From assembly GCA_903869675.1 (NCBI GenBank), contig CAIQAB010000002.1, positions 124,001 through 188,000 on the forward strand: a stretch of DNA of 64,000 nucleotides. The letters run 5' to 3'. The notes below the pieces were generated by a model, which searched no databases, had not been told where the DNA came from, and was given only the letters and a program-made list of their open reading frames with translations. The number at the start of each line of letters is the position of its first letter. The first letter of the stretch is position 1. The DNA is from an uncultured Verrucomicrobiota bacterium. Its GTDB lineage: Bacteria; Verrucomicrobiota; Verrucomicrobiia; Opitutales; Opitutaceae. Made by a program: the position numbers and the translations under genes. Below are positions 45,611 through 54,272 of this stretch, in pieces.

Positions 45611-45761
45611 GGCGCGCCCTCACCCAAGCCAAGCCGCGAGGCTAAATCGCAAAACCGGAAAACCATCCCGGGGCCCCGTCCAGCCGCACCTGATCACCCG
45701 CGTGAACTCAGGACATCTGCTTGTTTACGCAGAACCCGTTGCCCCACTTGATTTAACAAGA
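45611..45761. other. 151-bp gap downstream of the tRNA gene
   Basis: No gene is seen. The area next to the 3' end of a tRNA gene is a common phage or island attachment site, but no integrase, duplicated tRNA tail or direct repeat is visible within this window. Confidence 0.3.
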
Positions 45762-45838
45762 TGGTGGACCCTACTGGACTCGAACCAGTGACCTCTTCCA
45801 TGTCAAGGAAACGCTCTAACCAACTGAGCTAAGGGTCC
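45762..45838 (-). tRNA. tRNA-Val (GAC)
   Basis: A 77-base cloverleaf on the minus strand. The acceptor arm is GGACCCT/AGGGTCC, the D arm AGCTCAGTTGGTTAGAGC, the anticodon arm TTTCC-TTGACAT-GGAAG with anticodon GAC (valine), and the T arm CACTGGTTCGAGTCCAGT, followed by a discriminator A and an encoded CCA. All stems pair well and the CCA is part of the gene. Confidence 0.97.
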
Positions 45839-46002
45839 GGCAAACTCGGGAGGCGGAGTAAGGAGCGCCCGCCGCATCCCCCGCAAGAAAAAATCTCGCA
45901 AATCTCCACGTCCCCCGAGCCACCCCACTCCGAGTAGCGCCAAAAGCCGAGAAGCCGCTTGCCCCCTCCCGCCCGCGTCGCTCACTCGCCCTCATCCACG
46001 CC

Positions 46003-47664
46003 ATGCTCCAGACCCTGCGCATCCGAAACCTCGCCCTGCTGGAGGAAGTCTCCCTCGAATTCGAATCGGGCTTCACGGTCGTCACCGGCGAGACCGGCGC
46101 CGGCAAGAGCATCCTCCTCGGCGCCCTCGGCCTGCTCGCCGGCGAACGAGCCGACAAAACCATCATCCGCCAGGGCGCCGCAGCCTGCGAAGTCGAAGCC
46201 GCCCTGTATTTCCCCAATCCCTCCGCTATCGACACCCTGCTGGCCGAACTCGACCTGCCGCCCTGCGAAGAAGGCCAGCTCCTGCTTAAGCGCAGCCTGC
46301 CCCGCGAAAAAGCCCCGCGCATCACGATCAACGGCGGTCTCGCCACTCTCTCCGCCCTGCAACGTCTGGGCGAACGCTGGATCGATTTCCACGGGCCGAG
46401 CGAACCCCGCCGCCTGCTGAAGGAATCGTGTCAACTGGACTTGCTCGACCTCTTCGCGCGCGACGAAACCGAACTCGCCGCCTACCACGCCGCCTACCAG
46501 ACTTGGCGCGAGCTACTCGCCGAACGCACCCGCCTGACTGGTGAAACCCGGCTCTCCCCCGAGCAAGCCGCCTTCGTCGAAGCCCAGTTGGCCAAACTCG
46601 ATGCGCTCGACCTGACCGAGGAAGCCGTCGCCACCCTCGAACGCGATTTCTCCCGCCTGAACCGCGCCCAAGAACTCACCCGCCTCTGCGGCGGACTGGA
46701 AAACGGACTCGCGGGCGATGACGGCGTTACCTCCCGGCTCGGCACCCTTCTCCGCGAAGCCCACCAGTTGGAACAACTCGACCCCGCCAGCCGCCCGCTG
46801 ACCGAGCGCCTCCACGCCGCCAGCATCGAACTGAATGACCTCGCCGAGGAACTGCGCATCCTAGGCGGCGAGTTTCACTTCGATCCCGAGCAGGCCGAGC
46901 GTGTTTCCCAATCGATGTCGGCCTGGCTCGACGCCAAACGCCGCCACGGCCCCGACGTCGCCGCCGTCGCCGCCGCGCGTGAAGAACTACGGCGCCGCTT
47001 GGAAATCCAAGGCGATATCGAAGGCACGCTCGCCCGCCTCGATAGCCGTATCGCCGCCGCCGAGACCACCGCCCGCAGCGCCGCCCGTCCCCTGCGGAGC
47101 GCACGCACCAAAGGCGCCGAAGCCCTCGCCCTGGCCGGAGCCGCCGGCATCGCCCGCCTCGGCTTCAAGAAAGCCGAGTTCCTCGTGCGTATCCTCCCGC
47201 TAGACGACCTCGGCCCCCGGGGTGACTGCGCCGTCGAGTTTCTTTTCTCCCCCAACGTCGGCGAGGCCCCCCTGCCCCTTTCCCGCATCGCCTCCAGCGG
47301 CGAACTCGCCCGCGTCATGCTCGCCCTGAAAACCGTGCTGGCCGACCTCGATGGCGTGCCCGTGCTGGTTTTCGACGAGGTCGATGCCAATGTCGGTGGC
47401 GAAATCGGCCGCATCGTCGGCGAACAGATGGCCGGCATCGCCCGCGGCCACCAAGTCCTCTGCGTCACTCACCTGCCTCAAGTCGCCGGCCTCGGCGACA
47501 GCCACCTGCTGGTGGAAAAAGACCAGTCCGGCGAACGTGCCGTCGTGCGCATCGCCCCCATCCACGGCGAACGCGCCGCCCGCATCGGCGAACTGGCCCG
47601 CATGCTCGGCGACCGCCACGCCAAGAGCGCACGCCAACACGCGGAAGAGTTGCTCAAGCCTTGA
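46003..47664 (+). CDS. recN: DNA repair protein RecN
   Basis: 553 residues with the SMC-like layout: N-terminal Walker A VVTGETGAGKSILLGALGLL (about 26-45), a central coiled-coil region of alternating helices (about 150-370), and a C-terminal half with the ABC signature area RIASSGELARVMLALK and Walker B VPVLVFDEVDANVGGEIG. The opening MLQTLRIRNLALLEEVSLEF is typical of RecN. It helps process double-strand breaks. It stands alone between the tRNA gene and the polysaccharide locus. Confidence 0.96.
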   Translation: MLQTLRIRNLALLEEVSLEFESGFTVVTGETGAGKSILLGALGLLAGERADKTIIRQGAAACEVEAALYFPNPSAIDTLLAELDLPPCEEGQLLLKRSLPREKAPRITINGGLATLSALQRLGERWIDFHGPSEPRRLLKESCQLDLLDLFARDETELAAYHAAYQTWRELLAERTRLTGETRLSPEQAAFVEAQLAKLDALDLTEEAVATLERDFSRLNRAQELTRLCGGLENGLAGDDGVTSRLGTLLREAHQLEQLDPASRPLTERLHAASIELNDLAEELRILGGEFHFDPEQAERVSQSMSAWLDAKRRHGPDVAAVAAAREELRRRLEIQGDIEGTLARLDSRIAAAETTARSAARPLRSARTKGAEALALAGAAGIARLGFKKAEFLVRILPLDDLGPRGDCAVEFLFSPNVGEAPLPLSRIASSGELARVMLALKTVLADLDGVPVLVFDEVDANVGGEIGRIVGEQMAGIARGHQVLCVTHLPQVAGLGDSHLLVEKDQSGERAVVRIAPIHGERAARIGELARMLGDRHAKSARQHAEELLKP

Positions 47665-47863
47665 ACCAAATAACGGCCGGCTGCGCCCAAGGCACCTTTC
47701 CAGCACCGTCCAGGGACTTGCTGGATACTCCTATTCTTTTGCCGATTACCGGCGAAAAACACGCCGGTTTAAGAGAGAAAATCGACTGTTATTCGCTAAA
47801 CCTTTTCCCTTGGCCATTCCTCCTAGACCACCGCCTTACCTTGCGCATGGTTAGGGTCACCCC
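47665..47863 (+). promoter_or_regulatory. recN 3' region and AraC-gene promoter region, with hairpin
   Basis: No gene is seen in this 199-bp gap. ACCGGCG (47748-47754) and CGCCGGT (47762-47768) form a perfect 7-bp stem around an A-rich loop and are followed by only two T, so it is a weak candidate terminator for recN. The AT-richer part after it (47770-47815) is the likely promoter zone of the AraC gene. Confidence 0.45.
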
Positions 47864-48769
47864 ATGCCCCCCATTGAATCCACCCTTCTTCATGTCGCTC
47901 GTCTCGGCGTAGGTTGGGAACACGAAGAAGGCTTCCTGATAGACCGCCCCGGCACGGGCGATTTCCTCTTCATCCACTTCACCAAACCGGCCATCGTCAC
48001 GCTCGAAGACGGATCGGTCCAAGCCCCGGCGAACAGCTGCATCCTCTTCACGCCAGACCACCACCAACACTACCGCGGCGACGGCTGCGGGCTTTCGAAC
48101 AACTGGATTCATTTCCTGGGCGACTCCGCCGAGACCCTCGCCCGACACCACGCCATCCCGCTCAACCAAATTTTCCGTCTCGCCCAGGCGGGATTTGTCC
48201 CGGCTTTGATCAATGAGATGCGGACCGAGATCCACCGCAAGGACCCTCACTACGAAGAGATGATCGACCTGCTGCTCCGGCAGCTATTCCTGCAACTCCA
48301 ACGCCATATAGAACTCGCCGACCGCAAACGCCTGAGCGGGCGGCAGGCGGAGTTGGCCGTGCTGATCGGCGAACTCCAGACCCGCGTCCTGGGCAATCTG
48401 GATCACCCCTGGACCATCGAGGAAATGGCCCGGGAAGTTCACCTCAGCCGCTCGCGGTTCATGGGACTCTACCGGGAGTTCTACGACATTTCCCCGATCG
48501 AAGATCTGATCCGCGCCCGCATAAAACACGCCCAGTGGCTGCTCACCGCGACCACGCTTTCCGTCGGTCAGGTCGCAGACGAATGCGGCTTCGGCAGCCT
48601 CTACCATTTCAGCCGGCTCTTTAAGAAACGCGTCGGCTCTTCACCCTCTGAATTTGCATCAAAATTCGGCAAGGCCACCTCCCTGAGCTGGGGCCGCAAC
48701 GAAACCATCACCGACCGCGAAACCACCTCTGATTTCATGCCTCACTTGAAACGCCCCGCCGCTCGCTAA
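47864..48769 (+). CDS. AraC-family transcriptional regulator of the sugar locus
   Basis: 301 residues. The N-terminal half is an AraC-type cupin sensor (about 1-150), with EEGFLIDRPGTGDFLFIHF and PDHHQHYRGDGCG. The C-terminal 100 residues hold two helix-turn-helix units, WTIEEMAREVHLSRSRFMGL and VGQVADECGFGSLYHFSRLF, ending in KKRVGSSPSEF. It stands 12 bp upstream of the first GH43 gene and is co-directional with all enzymes, so it probably activates the locus in response to an arabinose- or galactose-containing sugar; the ligand is inferred only from context. Confidence 0.94.
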   Translation: MPPIESTLLHVARLGVGWEHEEGFLIDRPGTGDFLFIHFTKPAIVTLEDGSVQAPANSCILFTPDHHQHYRGDGCGLSNNWIHFLGDSAETLARHHAIPLNQIFRLAQAGFVPALINEMRTEIHRKDPHYEEMIDLLLRQLFLQLQRHIELADRKRLSGRQAELAVLIGELQTRVLGNLDHPWTIEEMAREVHLSRSRFMGLYREFYDISPIEDLIRARIKHAQWLLTATTLSVGQVADECGFGSLYHFSRLFKKRVGSSPSEFASKFGKATSLSWGRNETITDRETTSDFMPHLKRPAAR

Positions 48770-48781
48770 CCCTCCCCCCCC

Positions 48782-49813
48782 ATGCTCAGCCCCTTGCCCC
48801 GCCTCACCCTGCTCAGCCTCTCCCTTCTCGTGAACGCCGTCGCCTCTCCGTTAACCTCCAGAGAAACCAACCAACCTGTCCCCGCCAGCGCCACCTGGAA
48901 CAATCCACTCGTGCGCCAACGCGCCGACCCTTGGGTCTGTCGCGCCGAGGACGGCCGCTACCTCTTCACCGGCACCGTGCCCGAATACGACCGCATCGAG
49001 CTAAGCCGGGCCGACACCCTCGGCGACCTCGGCGCCGCCAAACCCGTCGTGATCTGGCGCAAACCCGCCTCCGGCCCCGCCAGCCACCACATCTGGGCGC
49101 CCGAGCTCCACCACATCGACGGAAAGTGGTATGTCTACTTCGCCGCCGGCCGCGCCGACGACATCTGGGCCATCCGCATCTACGTGCTCGAGTGCGCCGC
49201 CGCGGATCCTCTCGCCGGCCCCTGGGTTGAAAAAGGCCGCCTCACGACCCACCTCGACACCTTCTCCCTCGATGCCACCACATTCTCGCACCACGGCGTG
49301 CGCTACCTTGTGTGGGCCCAGCACGACCCCGCCATCGGCGGCAATACCAGCCTCTTCCTCGCCCCCCTCGCCAACCCTTGGACCCTCGGCGGCACGCCCG
49401 TGCGTTTGTCCAAGCCCGACTTGCCGTGGGAAACCATCGGCTTTCGCGTGAACGAAGGCCCCGCCGTCCTCGTCCGCCACGGCCGTGTCTGGCTCGCCTA
49501 CTCCGCCAGCGCCACCGATGCGAATTACTGCATGGGCCTCCTGTCCGCGGACGAAAACGCCGACCTGACGGACGCTTCCTCTTGGAAAAAGTCCCCCGTG
49601 CCCGTGCTCGCCACCTCGGATTCCGCCCGAGTCTTCGGCCCCGGCCACAACAGCTTCACCACCCTGCCCGACGGCCGCGACGTCCTCGTGTATCATGCCC
49701 GCGACTACCGAGACATCGTCGGGGACCCCCTGAATAATCCCGACCGCCACACCCGCGCCTCCGTGCTGTCGTGGCGGCCCGATGGCACGCCTGTGTTCGA
49801 GTTTGGCCCCTGA
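48782..49813 (+). CDS. GH43 alpha-L-arabinofuranosidase/arabinanase, secreted
   Basis: 343 residues with a signal peptide (MLSPLPRLTLLSLSLLVNAVA). One five-bladed propeller of family GH43: catalytic base D49 in RQRADPWV, pKa modulator D164 in FSLDATTF and acid E225 in RVNEGPAVL. The VPEYDRIELSRADTL sequence is typical of the exo-alpha-1,5-L-arabinofuranosidase-like subgroup. It should release arabinose from arabinan side chains in the periplasm. It starts 12 bp after the regulator gene. Exact linkage specificity cannot be read from the sequence. Confidence 0.9.
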   Translation: MLSPLPRLTLLSLSLLVNAVASPLTSRETNQPVPASATWNNPLVRQRADPWVCRAEDGRYLFTGTVPEYDRIELSRADTLGDLGAAKPVVIWRKPASGPASHHIWAPELHHIDGKWYVYFAAGRADDIWAIRIYVLECAAADPLAGPWVEKGRLTTHLDTFSLDATTFSHHGVRYLVWAQHDPAIGGNTSLFLAPLANPWTLGGTPVRLSKPDLPWETIGFRVNEGPAVLVRHGRVWLAYSASATDANYCMGLLSADENADLTDASSWKKSPVPVLATSDSARVFGPGHNSFTTLPDGRDVLVYHARDYRDIVGDPLNNPDRHTRASVLSWRPDGTPVFEFGP

Positions 49814-49908
49814 ACGCCCCCTTAGGCCTTCGCTGGGTTTGCCGCCCTGCCCCCCCAACTGCCCGCGAGGCGCCGCCGCCTCGACGTCACCCCTGTCCGC
49901 CTCCACCC

Positions 49909-51900
49909 ATGTCCTCCTTCTCTTACCGTCCGCTCTGCCTCGCCCTGCTCACCCTCGCTCCAGACGCGGCGTTACCCGCCCGGGCAGCCTTCACGCTGAC
50001 CGTGGACGCCAACGCCCCCGGCAAACCGATCAGCCCCGATCTCGTTGGCGTCTTTTTTGAGGACATCAACTACTCCGCCGATGGCGGTCTCTACGCCGAG
50101 CTGATTCAAAACCGCTCCTTTGAATACTCGCCGCTGGCGCGACGCGAATGGACCAACCTCACCGCGTGGGAATTGGCGCCACGGGGCGGCCGGGGAGAAC
50201 TCGACGTCGACGGGGCGTTCCCCCTTCACCCCAACAACCCGCACTACGCCGTGCTCTCGGTGCGCGAGGCCGGCGAGGTGGCGCTGGTGAACGAGGGTTT
50301 CGACGGTATCGCCCTGCGAGCTCGCGAGGACTACCATCTGTCGTTCTTTGCCCGGCGCCTCTACGCCGGCGGTCGCTGGGACGGCCAAAAGTCCTCCGCT
50401 CCGCTACCGCTCGTGGCCCGCTTGGAGACCCGCGAGGGTGCCTTGCTCGCGGAGGCGACCTTCGCCATCGCCGAGGACAGTTGGACAAAATTGTCCGCCG
50501 TTCTCACGCCGAACGCCGATACTCCCGCCGCCCGGCTCGTGCTCATCGCGCGCGAACGCGGCGGCCTCGCTCTAGACGACATCTCGCTATTCCCCGCCAA
50601 GACTTTCCGCGACCGCCCCAACGGCCTGCGCGCCGACCTCGCCCAAGCCATCGCCGATCTGCGGCCGCGTTTTATCCGTTTCCCCGGCGGCTGCCTCGTC
50701 CACGGCGACGGCATCCCGAATTTCTACCGCTGGCAGGACACCATCGGCCCCGTCGAACAACGCCGCCAGCAGGCCAATCTCTGGGGCTACCACCAGACCG
50801 TCGGCCTTGGCTATTTCGAGTATTTCCAATTCTGCGAAGACATCGGCGCCCGCCCCCTGCCTGTCGTGCCCGCCGGCGTCAGTTGTCAAAACTCCGGCCA
50901 CACCGGCGGCACCGGCCAACAATGCCTGCCCCTTGCCGAGATGGATACCTACATCCAGGACGTGCTCGATCTGATCGAGTGGGCCAACGGCCCCGCCACC
51001 TCGACCTGGGGCGCGAAACGCGCCGCCGCCGGCCACCCCGCTCCCTTCGGCCTGAAATACCTCGGAGTGGGCAACGAAGACCACATCACGCCCGGCTTCC
51101 GCGAGCGCTTCGAGTTGATCCAGCGTGCCATCCAGGCACGCCACCCCGAAATCGTCGTGATCGGCACCGTGGGCCCCGCGCCCGACGGCGAAGACTTCGA
51201 TCGCGGTTGGCGGATAGCCGACGAACTGCGGGTGCCCATGGTTGATGAGCATTATTACAAAGCACCCGGCTGGTTTTGGGACAACCTCGCCCGCTACGAC
51301 GGCTACGACCGTTCCCGCGCCAAAGTCTACGTCGGCGAATACGCCGCTCATGATGACAAACGTCGCTCCACCCTCCGCGCCGCCCTGGCCGAGGCCGCCC
51401 ACTTGACCGCCCTGGAGCGCAACGGCGATGTCGTCAGTCTCGCCTCCTACGCGCCGCTCCTCGCCAAACGCGGTCACACCCAGTGGAGCCCCGACCTCAT
51501 CTACTTCGACAACACCAACGTATACCCGACGCTCAGCTACGAAGTGCAGCGCCTGTTCGGGAACAACGCCGTCGCGACCATCCTGCCGTCCACCTTGCGC
51601 GACGCCCCCACCGATCTCGCTTTTTCCACCGCACGCGACTCCACTGGCGATCTCATCCTGAAGCTGGTCAACGGCGCCTCCGCCCCGCGCCCGCTGCGCA
51701 TAGAATTGACCGGATTTACCCGCACCTCCGCCCCGGCCACCCTGGCCGTGCTTGCGAACCCCGACGCCAACGTAGCCAACGAGGACGCCCGCCCGCCCGC
51801 CGCCGCCATACGCACCGAAACCATCTCCGTCTCGCCCGCCTTTGAACACGAGTTGCCCGCCCACTCGCTCACCATCCTTCGCATCCCCCACACCCCGTGA
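49909..51900 (+). CDS. GH51 alpha-N-arabinofuranosidase, secreted
   Basis: 663 residues from the ATG at 49909, which yields a signal peptide ending near PARA|AFT. A carbohydrate-binding-like beta domain (about 75-200) is inserted before the (beta/alpha)8 barrel. Catalytic residues are the acid/base E390 in GVGNEDH and the nucleophile E477 in VGEYAAHD. A C-terminal beta domain follows. Release of alpha-L-arabinofuranose from arabinan or arabinogalactan is the family activity. Its last four bases overlap the start of the GH35 gene. The upstream extension of the frame to 49771 overlaps the GH43 end and is rejected. Confidence 0.94.
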   Translation: MSSFSYRPLCLALLTLAPDAALPARAAFTLTVDANAPGKPISPDLVGVFFEDINYSADGGLYAELIQNRSFEYSPLARREWTNLTAWELAPRGGRGELDVDGAFPLHPNNPHYAVLSVREAGEVALVNEGFDGIALRAREDYHLSFFARRLYAGGRWDGQKSSAPLPLVARLETREGALLAEATFAIAEDSWTKLSAVLTPNADTPAARLVLIARERGGLALDDISLFPAKTFRDRPNGLRADLAQAIADLRPRFIRFPGGCLVHGDGIPNFYRWQDTIGPVEQRRQQANLWGYHQTVGLGYFEYFQFCEDIGARPLPVVPAGVSCQNSGHTGGTGQQCLPLAEMDTYIQDVLDLIEWANGPATSTWGAKRAAAGHPAPFGLKYLGVGNEDHITPGFRERFELIQRAIQARHPEIVVIGTVGPAPDGEDFDRGWRIADELRVPMVDEHYYKAPGWFWDNLARYDGYDRSRAKVYVGEYAAHDDKRRSTLRAALAEAAHLTALERNGDVVSLASYAPLLAKRGHTQWSPDLIYFDNTNVYPTLSYEVQRLFGNNAVATILPSTLRDAPTDLAFSTARDSTGDLILKLVNGASAPRPLRIELTGFTRTSAPATLAVLANPDANVANEDARPPAAAIRTETISVSPAFEHELPAHSLTILRIPHTP

Positions 51901-54260
51901 TCTCGCGTCTTCTCCGACTCACCCTGCTCGCCCTGTCGTTGTCCGGCTTCGGCGCGAAACCCATCTACGCCACCACCATGCCCAGCCACTCCTTCAGCAT
52001 TGCCAAGGAGGACTTCCTGCTCGACGGCCAACCCTACGTCATACGCTGCGGAGAGATTCACTTCCCGCGCGTCCCCCGTGAATACTGGCGCCACCGCCTG
52101 CAAATGTGCCGCGCCCTCGGACTCAATACCGTGTGCGTCTACCTTTTCTGGAACTTCCACGAATGGGAGGAGGGCCGCTACGACTGGAGCGGCCCCGCCG
52201 ATGTCGCCGAGTTCTGCCGTCTTGCCCAAGCCGAGGGCCTGTGGGTGATCCTCCGTCCCGGCCCCTATTCGTGTGCCGAATGGGAGATGGGCGGCCTGCC
52301 CTGGTGGTTGGTGAAAACCGACGGCATCGGGCTGCGCTCCACCGACCCCCGCTTCCTCGATCCGGCCACCCGCTACCTGAGGGAAGTCGGCCGCGTGCTC
52401 GGCCCGCTCCAAATCACCCGCGGAGGCCCGATCCTGATGGTGCAGGTGGAAAATGAATACGGCTCGTTCGGCAAGGACGCCGCCTATATGGGATCACTCC
52501 GCCAGGCCTTGCTCGATGGCGGTTTCGACGTGCCCCTGTTCGCCTGCAATCCCGCCGGCGCCATTGGCCAGGGCTTTCGCCAGGATCTGTTTCAAGTGGT
52601 GAACTTCGGCGCCGGCGCCGCGCAAAAATCTTTCGAAACGCTGCGCAAGTTCCAGCCGACCGGTCCGCTGATGAACGGCGAGTATTACCCCGCATGGTTC
52701 GATGTCTGGGGCCGCCGCCACCACACCGGCCCGGCCGAGCCCATCGTCAACGACCTCGACTACATGCTGACGCACCGCCACTCGTTCAGCATCTACATGG
52801 CCCACGGCGGGACCTCCTTCGGCCTCTGGGCCGGCGCCGACCGCCCCTTCCTGCCCGACACCTCCAGTTACGACTACGACGCCCCGATCAGCGAGGCCGG
52901 CTGGGTGACACCGAAGTTCGAGGCCATGCGCGCGGTCTTCGCCCGCCATCTCCAGCCCGGCGAAAACCTGCCGCCCCCGCCCGCGCCCAACCCCGTCGTC
53001 AACATCCCGCCCTTCGCCCTCACCGAGAGCGCACCCCTGCTGGCCAACCTGCCCGCGCCCGCCACCGACGAGACGCCCCGCACCATGGAGTTCTACGGCC
53101 AGTCTCGCGGCGTCACGGTCTATACCGCCACCCTCCCCGCCGGCCCCGGCGGCCTGCTTTCGGTGGACGCCGTGCACGACTTCGGCTGGGTCTTTCTCGA
53201 CGGGCGTCCGGTCGGCGTGCTCGACCGCCGCAGCCGCCGCTTCGCCCTCGCCCTCCCCGCCCGCCCCGACGCCTCTAGGCTGGAAATCGTCGTCGAGGCG
53301 ATGGGCCGCGTGAATTTCGGTCGCGAGGTCTTCGACCGCAAGGGCCTCCACGGGCCTGTGCGGTTCGCTCCGACCGACGCCGCGCCCATCACCCTCCGCG
53401 ATTGGCGGATACACCCGCTGCCGCTCGACGCCGCCAACCTTGCGGCGCTGCGCTACCAACCCGCCGTAGCCGCCGATACCGGCCCGGCCTTCCGGCGCGG
53501 TGCCTTCGACCTCGCGTCCCCCGGAGATACCTTTCTCGACGTCCGCACCTGGGGCAAGGGCGTGGTGTGGATCAACGGCCACTGCCTCGGCCGTTTCTGG
53601 AACATCGGCCCCACCCAGACGATGTATGTCCCCGGCCCCTGGCTGCGCGCCGGCCGCAACGAAGTCGTCGTGCTGGATCTGCTCGGTCCCACCCGTCCCA
53701 TGCTAGCCGGGTTGGAACGGCCCATCCTCGACGAGTTACACCCGGAACTGGATTTCGCCCGCAGCGTCCGCGCTCGCGGCGTCTTCGACGCCCGTGGCGG
53801 CATCCCCGCTTTTTCCGGCGAACTCCGGCCCGAACCCGAATGGCAAACACTGGCTTTCCCCCATCCAGCCACCGGCCGCTACCTCGCCTTCGAAGCGCTC
53901 GATGCCCACGATGGTCAGCCCCACGCCTCCATCAGCGAACTCGAGGCCGTGTCCCCGACCGGTCAGGTGTTGTCCAAAGCCGCCTGGACCATCCTCTGGG
54001 TCGATAGCGAGGAAACGAGCGCCGAGCCCGGCTACGCCGAAAACCTCCTCGACGGACAGCCCAACACCCACTGGCACACCGCCTACGGCGAAAAGGCCAC
54101 GCCCTTCCCGCACCGTGTCGTGATCGACCTCGGCGCGAGCGTCGAGATCGGCGCCGTGCGCTACCTCCCCCGCGCCGGCGAAATCAACAAACCCGGCCGA
54201 GTGAAAAACGCCCGCATCCACGTCTCCGACCAACCCTTCGGCCTCTTTCCCACCCACTGA
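51897..54260 (+). CDS. GH35 beta-galactosidase with C-terminal discoidin-like domain, secreted
   Basis: 787 residues beginning with GTG in a GTGA overlap with the GH51 stop. There is a signal peptide (MISRLLRLTLLALSLSGFGA). GH35 barrel motifs are GEIHFPRVPREYW, NTVCVYLFWNFHE, RPGPYSCAEWEMGGLPWWL, the acid/base E187 in VENEYG and the nucleophile E262 in MNGEYYPAW. Two beta-sandwich domains follow, and the last 140 residues (KAAWTILWVDSEETS, ENLLDGQPNTHWHT) form a discoidin-like module that may bind carbohydrate. It probably removes terminal beta-galactose from galactan or arabinogalactan side chains. Confidence 0.94.
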   Translation: MISRLLRLTLLALSLSGFGAKPIYATTMPSHSFSIAKEDFLLDGQPYVIRCGEIHFPRVPREYWRHRLQMCRALGLNTVCVYLFWNFHEWEEGRYDWSGPADVAEFCRLAQAEGLWVILRPGPYSCAEWEMGGLPWWLVKTDGIGLRSTDPRFLDPATRYLREVGRVLGPLQITRGGPILMVQVENEYGSFGKDAAYMGSLRQALLDGGFDVPLFACNPAGAIGQGFRQDLFQVVNFGAGAAQKSFETLRKFQPTGPLMNGEYYPAWFDVWGRRHHTGPAEPIVNDLDYMLTHRHSFSIYMAHGGTSFGLWAGADRPFLPDTSSYDYDAPISEAGWVTPKFEAMRAVFARHLQPGENLPPPPAPNPVVNIPPFALTESAPLLANLPAPATDETPRTMEFYGQSRGVTVYTATLPAGPGGLLSVDAVHDFGWVFLDGRPVGVLDRRSRRFALALPARPDASRLEIVVEAMGRVNFGREVFDRKGLHGPVRFAPTDAAPITLRDWRIHPLPLDAANLAALRYQPAVAADTGPAFRRGAFDLASPGDTFLDVRTWGKGVVWINGHCLGRFWNIGPTQTMYVPGPWLRAGRNEVVVLDLLGPTRPMLAGLERPILDELHPELDFARSVRARGVFDARGGIPAFSGELRPEPEWQTLAFPHPATGRYLAFEALDAHDGQPHASISELEAVSPTGQVLSKAAWTILWVDSEETSAEPGYAENLLDGQPNTHWHTAYGEKATPFPHRVVIDLGASVEIGAVRYLPRAGEINKPGRVKNARIHVSDQPFGLFPTH

Positions 54261-54272
54261 TCGTCGCCCGAC

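Noticed and set aside
45484-45666. Small minus-strand frame next to the tRNA gene, considered as an integrase remnant
   Set aside because: It overlaps the end of the acidic protein gene and shows no recombinase motif; no att-type repeat is present.
50587-51891. 434-codon minus-strand frame opposite the GH51 gene
   Set aside because: Shadow of a gene with intact catalytic motifs on the plus strand.
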